A stretch of 64,000 nucleotides of DNA from Sideroxydans sp. (GCA_016124455.1 WGNQ01000005.1:58733-122732), one strand, 5' to 3'; positions 54,682 to 63,679 are shown, counted from the stretch's first letter. The notes: generated by a model not told the origin, from the letters alone. Numbers and translations: made by a program.

Positions 54682-54851
54682 GATGCGGTAATAAGTGGTG
54701 ACACCGGCATTATTCCACAGCGGCCACTGTTTTAGCTACGGCATAGCGTTTTGCCGACGGCGGGGCGGTCTTTGCCGGAACCGGGGTTTTGTCATGTGAT
54801 GCGCGGCCGGTTTGCGGTAGAATACCGGCTTTTCCGCAGTGGCAGATAGCG

Positions 54852-55727
54852 ATGATTAAGGGCAGCATTGTTGCGATTGTGACTCCGATGCAGGAAGACG
54901 GCAGCCTGGATATGGCTGCATTCCGCGCATTGATTGATTTCCACATCGAGCAGGGAACGGACGGCATCGTGGTGGTGGGAACCACCGGCGAGTCGCCTAC
55001 CGTCGACCTGGCAGAGCATGAATCACTGATTCAGGTTGCGGTGGAGCATGCTGCCGGACGTATTCCGGTGATCGCCGGCACCGGTGCCAACTCGACCGCG
55101 GAAGCCATCGAACTGGCAGCGTTCTCGAAAAAGGCGGGTGCCGATGCCAGCCTGACCGTGGTGCCGTACTACAACAAGCCGACGCAGGAAGGGCTGTACC
55201 AGCACTTCAAGGCCATCGCCGAGGCGGTGGACATGCCGCACATCCTGTACAACGTGCCGGGCCGTACCGCTGCCGACATGAGCAACGACACGGTGCTGCG
55301 CCTGGCGCAGATTCCGAATATCGTCGGTATCAAGGACGCAACCGGCAACATCGAGCGCGGCAGCGACCTGCTGCAGCGTGCACCGAAAGATTTCGCCATC
55401 TACAGCGGCGACGATGCGAGCACCTTGGCGCTGATGCTGCTGGGTGCACACGGCACCATCTCGGTTACCGCCAACGTCGCGCCGAAGCTGATGCACGAGA
55501 TGTGCATGGCCGCGCTCGACAACGATGTGCTTACCGCACGAGAAATCAATTTCCGCCTGCTCGGTTTGCATCGCCAGCTGTTCGTCGAGGCCAACCCGAT
55601 CCCGGTAAAATGGGCGGTGGCGCGCATGGGCAGGATGAGCAACAGCTTGCGCCTGCCGCTGACGCCGCTGACCGAGGCGGCACAGCCGGTGGTGGAAAAT
55701 GCGATGCGCCAGGCAGGGGTAATTTGA
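54852..55727 (+). CDS. dapA: 4-hydroxy-tetrahydrodipicolinate synthase
   Basis: This 291-residue TIM-barrel aldolase has [15 protein letters not shown], the Tyr in [27 protein letters not shown] and the Schiff-base Lys in VGIKDATGN (about 161). It condenses pyruvate with aspartate semialdehyde for lysine and diaminopimelate synthesis. The length is standard. It is followed by bamC after 49 bp, the same gene order as in E. coli. Confidence 0.96.
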   Translation: MIKGSIVAIVTPMQEDGSLDMAAFRALIDFHIEQGTDGIVVVGTTGESPTVDLAEHESLIQVAVEHAAGRIPVIAGTGANSTAEAIELAAFSKKAGADASLTVVPYYNKPTQEGLYQHFKAIAEAVDMPHILYNVPGRTAADMSNDTVLRLAQIPNIVGIKDATGNIERGSDLLQRAPKDFAIYSGDDASTLALMLLGAHGTISVTANVAPKLMHEMCMAALDNDVLTAREINFRLLGLHRQLFVEANPIPVKWAVARMGRMSNSLRLPLTPLTEAAQPVVENAMRQAGVI

Positions 55728-55776
55728 CGTGTCGGAAATGAATCGAATGACCAGGACAGCTAATTCAAGGAGCAGC

Positions 55777-57282
55777 ATGAAAACGCTACACATAGCCGTA
55801 ATAACGACCTGCCTGTTGGCGATAGCCGGATGCCAGACACTGGGCATCGAAAAGAAACGCGTTGATTACAAGTCTGCCGCTACCCGGGCGCCTTCGCTGG
55901 AAGTGCCGCCGGACCTGACCGTGCCTGCCGCGGAAGACCGCTATGCGATTCCCGAGGGCAACGGCGAGAGCGTGGAAAGCTATTCCGATTACGCCAAGGG
56001 CGGCAGCGGACAGCCGGCCTACGCGACGGGCAATGTGCTGCCGCCGGTGAAGGGTGCGCAGCTCGAGAAGAACGGCGCACAGCGCTGGCTGGAAGTGGAT
56101 GGCCCGGCCGAGAGTGTGTGGCCCAAGGTCAAGGCGTTCTGGCAGCAGAATGGTTTCGCCATCAAGAGCGAGAATCCGCAGGCCGGCGTGATGGAAACCG
56201 ACTGGGCCGAGAACCGCGCCGACATTCCCGAGGGCGGAATCCGCAGCATGCTCGGCAAGGTGTTCAGCGACGTTTACGATTCCGGTACGCGCGACCGCTA
56301 CCTGACTCGCCTGGAGCGCAGCAAGGACGGCAAGAGCACGGAGGTCTACATCACCCATTACGGCATGCAGGAAGTGCTGACCGGGGCGGACAAGGATTCT
56401 TCCAAGTGGGAACCGCGTCCGCGTGACCCGGCACTGGAAGCCAGCATGCTGCAAATGATGCTGGCCAGCATGGGTGGCAGCGATGCCGGCACAGCCGGTA
56501 GCGCGGTGGCGGGCGACGGTACGCAGCCGGTGCTGCAACGCCTGTCCGACGGCAGCACCGCTATCGTGCTGAACCAGCCGTTTGACCGCAGCTGGCGCCA
56601 GGTCGAACTGGCGCTGGAGCAGGCCGGCATCGCGGTGGACGACAAGGACCGCGCCAACGGCGTGCTGTACCTGCGTCCGGTGAAGAAGGAAGAAGGCATC
56701 CTCGACAGCCTGGAATTCTGGAAGAGCGAGGATGACAAGCAGCCGTCGCGCATGCAGGTGTCGGTGCACCAGGATGCCACGGGTTGCGTGGTGACGGTCA
56801 GCACGGCGGAAGGCGGCAGCAATGCCGATACCCAGCGCGTGATCGACACGCTGTACCAGAACATGGGAACACAGACTTCCGTCGCGAGCGGCGGCTCGCA
56901 CGTGGTTGCGGCGGCAGCGCTGCCCTATGCGCCGCCCAAGCTGCAGGGTTCCGGCAACAGCAAGACCATCCTGCTCAGCGCATCGATGGACCGCTGCTGG
57001 AACGACGTGCAGATGGCACTGGAGCGCGCCGAGATGAAGCCGGTTGACACCGACCGCCCCAACGGCAAGCTGTATCTGCCTGCAGCCGACCGCGACCAGG
57101 AAGGCAGCTGGTTCAACCGCCTGGCGTTCTGGAAGAGCGGTGACATCAAGATGGCGCGTCCCGAAGTCGTGGTGCGTGAAGTTGCCGGCGGTTGCGAAGT
57201 GTCGGCCAACGACGGCAACGGCGGCACCAACGAGGCGACGCAGCACATCATCGATACGCTGTACCAGAACCTCAGCCAGTAA
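55777..57282 (+). CDS. bamC: BamC outer-membrane assembly lipoprotein with an extra domain
   Basis: This 501-residue lipoprotein (lipobox LLAIAGC, Cys19) has the BamC N-terminal unstructured segment (KKRVDYKSA, PDLTVPAAEDRY), which in E. coli binds BamD. Helix-grip domains follow at about 99-200, 259-364 and 394-501. The last two are similar to each other (FWKS, IDTLYQN) about 135 residues apart. E. coli BamC (344) has two, so this copy has an internal duplication. AAGGAG precedes the start. BamC is part of the BAM complex inserting beta-barrel proteins. Confidence 0.88.
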   Translation: MKTLHIAVITTCLLAIAGCQTLGIEKKRVDYKSAATRAPSLEVPPDLTVPAAEDRYAIPEGNGESVESYSDYAKGGSGQPAYATGNVLPPVKGAQLEKNGAQRWLEVDGPAESVWPKVKAFWQQNGFAIKSENPQAGVMETDWAENRADIPEGGIRSMLGKVFSDVYDSGTRDRYLTRLERSKDGKSTEVYITHYGMQEVLTGADKDSSKWEPRPRDPALEASMLQMMLASMGGSDAGTAGSAVAGDGTQPVLQRLSDGSTAIVLNQPFDRSWRQVELALEQAGIAVDDKDRANGVLYLRPVKKEEGILDSLEFWKSEDDKQPSRMQVSVHQDATGCVVTVSTAEGGSNADTQRVIDTLYQNMGTQTSVASGGSHVVAAAALPYAPPKLQGSGNSKTILLSASMDRCWNDVQMALERAEMKPVDTDRPNGKLYLPAADRDQEGSWFNRLAFWKSGDIKMARPEVVVREVAGGCEVSANDGNGGTNEATQHIIDTLYQNLSQ

Positions 57283-57286
57283 AGCC

Positions 57287-58051
57287 ATGCGCTTTGCCTT
57301 ACTCGGCAGCGGCAGCGAAGGCAATGGATTGGTGGTGCAGGCGGGCGGCAGCAGCATCCTGATGGACTGCGGTTTCACCCTGGCCGAGACGGCTGCCCGC
57401 CTGGCGCGTCTCGGCCTCGAAGCCGCACAGCTCAGCGGCATCGTGGTGACGCACGAGCATGGCGACCACATTTCCGGGGTGGCGCGCCTCGCGCGCAAGC
57501 ATGATCTGCCGGTGTGGATCACCCACGGCACGCTGCGCGCACATGCCAGGACGCTGGCCGGCCTGTCCGCCATCACCGAGATCAATCCCCATGAGTCTTT
57601 CGCCATCGGCGCGTTGCAGGTGCAGCCGTATCTGGTGCCGCACGATGCAGCGGAGCCGGTGCAGTACGTCTTCGGTGACGGCAGCAAACGCCTCGGCGTG
57701 CTCACCGATGCGGGCTGTTCCACGCCGCATATCGAAGCGACGCTGAACGGTTGCGACGCGCTGGTGCTGGAGTGCAACCACGATGCGCAGATGCTGGCCG
57801 ACGGCGATTATCCTTACAGCCTCAAACAGCGCGTCGGCGGACGTCTCGGCCATCTCAGCAATGATGCAGCGGCAGCGCTGCTGGCGCGCCTGTCCACCGG
57901 TAATCTGCAACACATCGTGGCTGCACATCTGAGCAGCCGCAACAACCGGCCCGAGCTGGCCGTTCGTGCATTGAGCGGCGCCTTGAATTGCAGCGAGGAG
58001 TGGATTGCCGTGGCGACGCAGGAGGCGGGACTGGACTGGCGCGAAGTATAG
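57287..58051 (+). CDS. MBL-fold metallo-hydrolase (YycJ/WalJ-like)
   Basis: This 254-residue protein has LLGSGSEGNGLVVQAGGSS at the N terminus, SIVVTHEHGDHISG-type metal ligands (VTHEHGDH), LGVLTDAGCS and a further His in VAAHLSSRNNRP. This is the YycJ/WalJ group, thought to act on DNA or RNA. It starts 4 bp after bamC, so it is co-transcribed. The metal-binding set is complete. Confidence 0.9.
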   Translation: MRFALLGSGSEGNGLVVQAGGSSILMDCGFTLAETAARLARLGLEAAQLSGIVVTHEHGDHISGVARLARKHDLPVWITHGTLRAHARTLAGLSAITEINPHESFAIGALQVQPYLVPHDAAEPVQYVFGDGSKRLGVLTDAGCSTPHIEATLNGCDALVLECNHDAQMLADGDYPYSLKQRVGGRLGHLSNDAAAALLARLSTGNLQHIVAAHLSSRNNRPELAVRALSGALNCSEEWIAVATQEAGLDWREV

Positions 58052-58069
58052 AAGGGGTTGCCATGGAAT

Positions 58070-58097
58070 AAAAAAGCCGGCTTGCGCCGGCTTTTTT
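58070..58097. terminator. Bidirectional terminator
   Basis: GCCGGC-TTGC-GCCGGC flanked by an A run and a T run (58070-58097) ends both the MBL-hydrolase gene and the convergent Ala-rich lipoprotein gene. Confidence 0.8.
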
Positions 58098-58115
58098 ATT
58101 GGCGTGTGAATCCGC

Positions 58116-58343
58116 TTAGTTCTTTGCGGGTTCAGTGGCCGGGGCCGCTTCAGCTGGAGCAGCTTCAGTAGCAGAAGCTGCAGCCGGTGCGGATGCTGCT
58201 TCAACAGCCGAAGCTGCAGCCGGTGCAGGCGCAGCAGCGGGTGCCGGTGCGGCGGCAGGCGCTTCAGGAGCCTCAGCGGGTTTTTTATCACAAGCGGCCA
58301 GGGACAATGCCAACAGAGCAGCAACCAGAGCAGAACGTTTCAT
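58116..58343 (-). CDS. Ala/Pro-rich low-complexity lipoprotein
   Basis: This 75-residue protein has a signal ending LSLAAC followed by DKKPAEAPEA. The mature part is almost entirely Ala, Pro, Glu, Ser and Thr repeats. The Asp after the Cys would favour inner-membrane retention. AAGGAT lies seven bases before the start. Short low-complexity lipoproteins of this type act as spacers or remain uncharacterised. Confidence 0.65.
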   Translation of the reverse strand: MKRSALVAALLALSLAACDKKPAEAPEAPAAAPAPAAAPAPAAASAVEAASAPAAASATEAAPAEAAPATEPAKN

Positions 58344-58456
58344 TTTTATATCCTTCAGATTAAGTAATGTATCAGCTTGCCCGTCGCGGCGGGATGCCTC
58401 GACAAAGCGGCGGAATTCTAGCAATTCCATGGAAAAATGCTAGTGATGGCTGATAG

Positions 58457-58945
58457 TTACAGTCCCAGCGTGGTGGCGGCAGCCCCGGGATGCGAGGCGC
58501 TCCACATCTCCATGAAACGTGCATGCAGGGTGCGCGCGCCTTCCGGGTCATTTTGCGCGAAAATGCCGCGCGGATCGTCGAAGTGGAAGCGGCGCACAAA
58601 GTGCGACAGGTCGGCCACGGCGAACGGTTCGGATATCTGTTGCAGGTGTGCCGGGGTCTGGTAGATGTGCATGCTGTGCGCGAATTGCTGCAGCAGCATC
58701 ATTACGCGCGGGCAGCGTTGTATCAGGTACGTAGTGCTATGCGCCAGCAGGTGCAGGCGGTTGTTCGGATTGGACAGCAGAAAGGCGCGCAAGGTGTTGT
58801 AGCGCGCCTCGGCATTGAAACCGGTGTTCTCGTAATTCTTTTCAAACACGAAGAGCTCGTGCTGCGCCAGTCTGCACAGGCTGTCCAGTGCCGCGATGTA
58901 ATCGGCATTGCCGTCCAGCGCGGTATGTTGCAGGGGGTCGCTCAT
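58457..58945 (-). CDS. Uncharacterised helical protein coupled to the RoxA-like gene
   Basis: This 162-residue protein starts MSDPLQHTALDGNADY and contains LFVFEKNYENTGFNAEARYN and LLQQFAHSMHIYQTPAHLQ, with FHFDDPRGIFAQNDPEG near the end. Related sequences occur as stand-alone or acetyltransferase-linked domains in betaproteobacteria, to my recollection. No catalytic motif is visible. Its ATG overlaps the stop of the upstream cupin gene (ATGA), so they are co-translated. Confidence 0.7.
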   Translation of the reverse strand: MSDPLQHTALDGNADYIAALDSLCRLAQHELFVFEKNYENTGFNAEARYNTLRAFLLSNPNNRLHLLAHSTTYLIQRCPRVMMLLQQFAHSMHIYQTPAHLQQISEPFAVADLSHFVRRFHFDDPRGIFAQNDPEGARTLHARFMEMWSASHPGAAATTLGL

Positions 58946-60090
58946 GATGACGCCTTTCGCTTGTTCGCCATGGGGGCAATATAGCCGTCGCTGTACCACT
59001 GGTAAAGCAGGTCGAGCGCTTCCTGCGGCAAGCCGGCGCCAGGCGCCAGGCAGCGTTCGTCGGCCAGCACGCGCAGTGTGCGATAGGATGCCGCGCCGAG
59101 CTTGTGGGCCGTACCGTTGATGAATACGCTGCTGCCATGGCATAGCATCTGGGTTTTCAGGTTCAGCGCCACGCCACGCGTCAGCACGGCCTGTGCGAAG
59201 CGTTCGCGGCTGAGCGGCCGGGCAGGGGCATCGAAGAAAATATGCGGCTTCGGCTCGCTCAGGTAGCTGCCGAGAAAGGCGGCGATGTCGCGCCGGTTCC
59301 ACTGTATCCGGCTGATGGCCTGCTCCACCTGATCGAGCATGGCGGCGCTGATCTCCGAGGGATGGCGCTGCGCCTTGAGGCCGGGATCGGCATACATGCC
59401 GTCGACACAGATGTGGTCCTGCAGGTGCACCAGGAATTGCTCCGCCAGTTCCTGGTAGGCCGGGGTGCGGAAGCCGATGGAGTAGGTCATGCACTCGTCC
59501 TCGGCGACGCCGTTGTGCGCGCAATGCGGTGGCAGGTAGAGCATGTCGCCCGGCGCCAGCAGCCATTCCTGCTCCACCTTGAAATCCTTGAGGATGCGCA
59601 GCGGCACGCCCTCGATCAGCGTGTGGTCGGCCTGGGTGGAAATCTGCCATCGGCGGTGCCCCGAGCCCTGCAGCAGGAAGACGTCGTAGGAGTCGAAATG
59701 CGGACCGACCCCGCCGCCTTTGGGGGCATAGCTCACCATCAAGTCGTCGAGCCGTGCATGCGGCACGAAATTGAAATGTTTCAGCAGTTCGGCGGCTTGC
59801 GGCAGGTGATGGTTGACCCCCTGCACCAGCACCGTCCACTTCATTTTTTCCATGCCGGCAAAATCTTCGGGCTCGAACGGCGCCTGGTACAGCTCCCATT
59901 TGTTGCGCCGATGCACCACTGCGCGCGCCTGCGCATCCGGGTCGCAGGCCAGTTCCAGCAATTGTTGCGGATTCAGTAAGCCATTGAAATGTGGTATTGC
60001 CTGGCGGATCAATAGCGGTTTTTTCTGCCAGTAATCGCGCAGGAATTCGTTTACCGAGAGGCCGCCGAGCAGGGTAGAGGGCTTGTTCAT
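58942..60090 (-). CDS. JmjC-type ribosomal oxygenase (RoxA/YcfD-like)
   Basis: This 382-residue protein begins NEFLRDYWQKKPLLIRQA, the usual cupin_4 start, and has the iron ligands H-x-D in GVGPHFDSYDVFLLQG with a second His in PPHCAHNGV. The C-terminal winged-helix-like region follows. This is the group of E. coli YcfD (RoxA), which hydroxylates Arg81 of ribosomal protein uL16 with 2-oxoglutarate and O2. The next gene on the strand overlaps its stop. Confidence 0.9.
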   Translation of the reverse strand: MNKPSTLLGGLSVNEFLRDYWQKKPLLIRQAIPHFNGLLNPQQLLELACDPDAQARAVVHRRNKWELYQAPFEPEDFAGMEKMKWTVLVQGVNHHLPQAAELLKHFNFVPHARLDDLMVSYAPKGGGVGPHFDSYDVFLLQGSGHRRWQISTQADHTLIEGVPLRILKDFKVEQEWLLAPGDMLYLPPHCAHNGVAEDECMTYSIGFRTPAYQELAEQFLVHLQDHICVDGMYADPGLKAQRHPSEISAAMLDQVEQAISRIQWNRRDIAAFLGSYLSEPKPHIFFDAPARPLSRERFAQAVLTRGVALNLKTQMLCHGSSVFINGTAHKLGAASYRTLRVLADERCLAPGAGLPQEALDLLYQWYSDGYIAPMANKRKASS

Positions 60091-60179
60091 GCGCGGAATT
60101 ATAACTGTGCCGGCACGCTATAAAAATAATTTCCCTAAAATGAAACTGCGCTAGAATGACCCGCAGGAGGAGCAGCCAC

Positions 60180-60650
60180 ATGTTGTTGCAAGCAGGAACA
60201 GATGCACCGCACTTTGAGTTGCCCGATGCAGATATGGAAACATTCAGCCTGTCGGCGTGGCGCGGCAAGAAAACCATAGTCCTGTATTTCTATCCCAGGG
60301 ACGATACGCCGGGCTGTACCATGGAAGCGAACGAATTCACCGACCTGGAAGATGCCTTCGCCAGGCTGGATGCCATGGTGGTCGGCGTCAGCCGCGACGA
60401 TTGCCTGAGCCATGCGGAGTTCCGCGACAAGTACGGCCTGTCCGTGCAGTTGCTTTCCGATACCGACGGGCGCGTATGCAAGAGCTACGGCGTGCTCTAC
60501 GACAAGGAAGTCGACGGCCACAAGAAAGTCGCGATCAAGCGTTCCACTTTCGTCATCGACAAGCAGGGGAAATTGCGCCATGCCATGTATGGCGTCCAGG
60601 CCCATGGCCATCCGCAGGAAATTCTACAATTACTTAAGGAAATGAAATGA
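60180..60650 (+). CDS. PrxQ/BCP-type peroxiredoxin with unusual cysteines
   Basis: This 156-residue protein has the peroxiredoxin fold: LQAGTDAPHFELPDADMETF, VLYFYPRDDTPGCTMEANEF with peroxidatic Cys46, and an Arg in KRSTFVID. The usual PrxQ resolving Cys five residues later is Asn51. Cys75 in SRDDCLSH or a later Cys could serve. AGGAGG precedes the start. It reduces hydroperoxides in the cytoplasm, probably with thioredoxin. The slyD gene overlaps its stop (ATGA). Confidence 0.87.
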   Translation: MLLQAGTDAPHFELPDADMETFSLSAWRGKKTIVLYFYPRDDTPGCTMEANEFTDLEDAFARLDAMVVGVSRDDCLSHAEFRDKYGLSVQLLSDTDGRVCKSYGVLYDKEVDGHKKVAIKRSTFVIDKQGKLRHAMYGVQAHGHPQEILQLLKEMK

Positions 60651-61132
60651 AGATAGCAAAAGACACCGTTGTCTCGCTGCGTTATGTGCTGACCGATGCC
60701 GACGGCGCATTGCTGGAAAAAATCGAAGAGCCGGTGAGCTACCTGCACGGCGGCTATGACGGCATTTTCCCCGTGGTCGAAGAAGCCCTGCACGACAAGG
60801 AAGAGGGTGCGCAATGCGATATCGTCATGAAGCCGGAAGATGCCTTCGGTGAATACGAACATGAATTGGTACGCGTCGAACCGCGCGGCATGTTCCCGGC
60901 GGAAGTTGCGGTCGGCATGCAGTTCGAGGGCGGTGCGGAAGGCGACGACGATGAGGACTACATGCTCTACACCGTGGTCGAAGTCACCGATTCGGAAGTG
61001 ACCGTGGACGGCAACCACCCACTCGCCGGCAAGACGCTGAACTTTTCCTGCACCGTCACCGGCGTGCGCCCGGCGACAGCCGAGGAGCTGGAGCATGGCC
61101 ATGTGCACGGCGAAGGTGGCCACCACCACTAG
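60647..61132 (+). CDS. slyD: FKBP-type peptidyl-prolyl isomerase SlyD
   Basis: This 161-residue protein has the SlyD layout: AKDTVVSLRYVLTDADG, SYLHGGYDGIFPVVEEAL, PEDAFGEYEHELVRVEP, an IF (insert-in-flap) domain, and NHPLAGKTLNFSCTV. The C-terminal tail is His-rich (HGHVHGEGGHHH), typical for metal binding. It catalyses prolyl isomerisation and acts as a chaperone and nickel donor. Its start overlaps the peroxiredoxin stop by 4 bp. Confidence 0.93.
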   Translation: MKIAKDTVVSLRYVLTDADGALLEKIEEPVSYLHGGYDGIFPVVEEALHDKEEGAQCDIVMKPEDAFGEYEHELVRVEPRGMFPAEVAVGMQFEGGAEGDDDEDYMLYTVVEVTDSEVTVDGNHPLAGKTLNFSCTVTGVRPATAEELEHGHVHGEGGHHH

Positions 61133-61147
61133 GTTGTAGCTGCACAC

Positions 61148-61180
61148 AAAAAAGCCCGCTTGCTGCGGGCTTTATTATTT
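61148..61180. terminator. Bidirectional terminator
   Basis: GCCCGC (61154-61159) pairs with GCGGGC (61165-61170), flanked by AAAAAA and TTTATTATTT. It closes the peroxiredoxin-slyD operon and the convergent GpsA-like gene. Confidence 0.8.
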
Positions 61181-61194
61181 GCAGCAGGGGTAGT

Positions 61195-62109
61195 TCAGAT
61201 CGCGCAACTTTCCAGTTCGCGCAATTCGCCCAGGTAGCTTTCCACGCGCTGGTGCAGCGTTTCGGGGGCGGCGAGGATGTCGCACGCCAGCGAGAACAGC
61301 GGATAGGCGCGCCAGTCGAACAGGTGGTATTGCTCCACCATCTGCAGGGTGTGCACGCCCTCGCCCGAGATGTCCGACCACTCACCCAGCACCAGTTTGC
61401 GCCCCAGCGTATGGTGATGTGAATCCTCGCTGGTGCCGGTGGTCAGCAGGTCGCCCAGTCCGGCGTAGCTGTAAGGCGTGTGCGCCTGCCCGCCGAACGA
61501 TTGCACGATGCCGGACAGTTCCGCGATGGCGGCGACCATCAAATGCCCACGCATGTTCTTGCCCAGCTTCAGTTCGTCCGCCACGCCGAACAGGATGGCA
61601 TAGACGTTTTTCAGGATCACCGACCAGCTCCTGCCGTGCAGGTCCATCGCATGCAGGCACACCAGCGTGCTGCCGCGGAACAGGTCGCGGATCACCGCAA
61701 AATCCGCCGCGTCCGACAACACCACGTCGGCAAAGCCGTGCAGCCCAGCGCTGAGTTCCTCCGCGATCATCGGCCCGTACATCACGCCGTAGTGGTGGCC
61801 GGCGGTGAATGCGTTTTCGAACACCTGCGCCGCCGTGCGTCCCGCTTCATCCAGCCCCTTGGCGATGGTCAGGCACAGGCTGTCCCGCGCAAGATAAGGC
61901 TCGATGCGGCTGGCGATTGCATGGTGCGGGTTGACCGGCAGGCAGAACAGCACCACCTGCGCCGCGGCGACTTCCTGCTCCAGTGTGGCATGGCTGCCCC
62001 GGATGACGCCGTCGACATCCCAGATGTGCACATCGTGCCGTGCACCGAGCAGATGCTCCATCGCATGGCCCATCCGGCCATAGCCCAGAATCAATACGCG
62101 TTGTTTCAT
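61195..62109 (-). CDS. GpsA-like NAD(P)-dependent glycerol-3-phosphate dehydrogenase family protein
   Basis: This 304-residue protein has a Rossmann start (VLILGYGRMGHAMEHLLG), FCLPVNPHHAIASR, TIAKGLDE, a catalytic Lys region (LKNVYAILFGVADELKLGKN) and GLGDLLTTGTSEDSHHHTLGR, matching GpsA (GLGDLxxT). GxGxxG appears as GYGRMG. The family makes sn-glycerol-3-phosphate for phospholipids, but divergence from standard GpsA leaves substrate uncertain. A second GpsA elsewhere would be needed to judge redundancy. Confidence 0.8.
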   Translation of the reverse strand: MKQRVLILGYGRMGHAMEHLLGARHDVHIWDVDGVIRGSHATLEQEVAAAQVVLFCLPVNPHHAIASRIEPYLARDSLCLTIAKGLDEAGRTAAQVFENAFTAGHHYGVMYGPMIAEELSAGLHGFADVVLSDAADFAVIRDLFRGSTLVCLHAMDLHGRSWSVILKNVYAILFGVADELKLGKNMRGHLMVAAIAELSGIVQSFGGQAHTPYSYAGLGDLLTTGTSEDSHHHTLGRKLVLGEWSDISGEGVHTLQMVEQYHLFDWRAYPLFSLACDILAAPETLHQRVESYLGELRELESCAI

Positions 62110-62163
62110 GCCTGTCCCTCGTCCAGAGTAATGCCCGGTAACAGGCGCAACCTTACCATTTTG

Positions 62164-62757
62164 CTAGCTGCCGCTGGCGCGAAACCATCCGGCAATACTG
62201 CGCCGGGTGGTGTGGGAGGTGAGTACCTCGTGCGGAAACGACTCGCTCAGGAAGATCACCATCTTGCCGAATGTCGGGGTGACCGTTGCCAGCACCGACT
62301 CGCCGGTTGGGTCAAACAGCACCAGTTCGCCGCCATCGCCGGGCTGCCAGTCCTCGTTCAGGTACAGGATGGTGGAAAGTATGCGGTTCCTTTTGCCGCG
62401 CAGCACGTCGGAGTGTTTGGCATAGCCTGTACCTGCGCCATAAATGGCATAGTGGCACTCGAAATCGAACAGCCCCAGAAACAGTGCCGCATTCAGGCCG
62501 AGGCGCAGTTCTTCCATCCAGGCCAGATAGGCCCGGTCGACGCGGTTGTTCGCATCCAGCCAGTTGATGATGTCGCCGCGTATCGAGCCGATTTGCTGTT
62601 TTTCCGCACCCCTGCCGATGCTCGCGGCATGAAACCGTCCGGAGCCGTCATCGTGGCAACGCATCAGCAACTGTGCGGACAATGCATCCGGAAGCGGCTT
62701 ATCTAGAATGATATAGCCGTTATGCTCAAGCTGCGCAGCAATTTCGGCTATGTTCAT
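62164..62757 (-). CDS. 2-oxoglutarate/Fe(II)-dependent oxygenase
   Basis: This 197-residue protein has the jelly-roll iron triad: H-x-D in GYAKHSDVLRG, the distal His in ESFPHEVLTS and the 2OG-binding Arg in TRRSIAGWFR. YAIYGAGTGYAKHSD and TILYLNEDWQPGDGGELVLF are typical of the prolyl-4-hydroxylase-like group. The start is placed at 62757; an upstream ATG at 62796 adds 13 residues. The substrate is unknown, possibly a protein side chain. Confidence 0.87.
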   Translation of the reverse strand: MNIAEIAAQLEHNGYIILDKPLPDALSAQLLMRCHDDGSGRFHAASIGRGAEKQQIGSIRGDIINWLDANNRVDRAYLAWMEELRLGLNAALFLGLFDFECHYAIYGAGTGYAKHSDVLRGKRNRILSTILYLNEDWQPGDGGELVLFDPTGESVLATVTPTFGKMVIFLSESFPHEVLTSHTTRRSIAGWFRASGS

Positions 62758-62902
62758 AAGTGGCGCGAGTCTATCAGTTCTGTATATCTTTTCCATATAT
62801 TCTAGTTGCTTAGCTTTTCTCTGTGGCAGATCGGATCAGCCCTCTTGTGGTGACATTCTGGCAAGTGATACGCTTCCGGCATAAATGTCGGGGGATGGTG
62901 TG

Positions 62903-63535
62903 ATGGATAGGACGATGAAACTGCGTGCCGTGTCAGACAACGCAAAAAGCGATGTCTCGCACGGCAATCTGACGGAAGAGCAAAACAAGCTGCTTGAGCT
63001 TTCAAAGCGAAATGCCCAACTCGAAGAAGAAAACAAAAAGGCGCTCGATTACCTGAAGACCATCGAGCAGCTCAAGGGGCATCTCAGGCAGGAGCAAGCC
63101 AGGACCGCCGAGCTGGAAAACAAGATGAAGAACCTGGTTGCACTGGAAGAACAGGAATCGGCCAGGAAGAAAGCGCTGATCGAGGAAGAGAAGAAGAAAA
63201 CGCTCGAACAGGCAAAGGCGGCCGAACAGTTGCGCGAGTTGCTCAAGCAGGAACAGGCCAGAATGGGCGAACTGGATACCAAAATCAAAAACCTGGCCGC
63301 GCTCGAAGTACAGGAATCTGGCCGGAAAAGCGCCCAGCTTGAAGAAGAGAAGAAGAAAACGCTTGAACAACTGAAAGCCGTCGAGCAGCTGAGCGCGAGC
63401 CTCAAGCAGGAACAGGCGAAAATGGCCGAGCTGGAAGCCAGGATGAAAGAAACCACTGCGCTGGAAACCCGGGTCAGGGAACTGACCGAAGCGCTCGGCA
63501 AGATTTCTGCAATTGCGGCGACCGGCAAGGCGTAG
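62903..63535 (+). CDS. Coiled-coil protein built of 53-residue repeats
   Basis: This 210-residue protein is almost entirely helical coiled coil. Three repeats of 53 residues are visible, each starting with EEE(N/K)KK and containing EQL..LKQEQA..ELE.K and EVQES. The repeats are also clear in DNA (period about 159 bases). The start at 62903 follows GGGGGA; an ATG at 62885 is also in frame. There is no signal peptide or membrane span. It probably forms a long cytoplasmic rod; the function is unknown. Confidence 0.7.
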   Translation: MDRTMKLRAVSDNAKSDVSHGNLTEEQNKLLELSKRNAQLEEENKKALDYLKTIEQLKGHLRQEQARTAELENKMKNLVALEEQESARKKALIEEEKKKTLEQAKAAEQLRELLKQEQARMGELDTKIKNLAALEVQESGRKSAQLEEEKKKTLEQLKAVEQLSASLKQEQAKMAELEARMKETTALETRVRELTEALGKISAIAATGKA

Positions 63536-63679
63536 CGTTTCTCCTGATTCGGTAAACGCTGCGGATTCAATGCCATTTCAGGGTGACTGCGCGGGCGTTT
63601 CGCCGCAGCCTCGCAGTCCTGCTTGTGTGTCCTGACCTATCGGGTATCATGCGCGGCTTCACATCTGCGGCGCTATTTC

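Noticed and set aside
54682..54851. Fur box upstream of feoA
   Set aside because: No match to the GATAATGATAATCATTATC consensus was found by eye.
55786..57777. 663-codon minus-strand ORF antisense to bamC and the MBL gene
   Set aside because: Shadow; bamC has a lipobox and known order after dapA.
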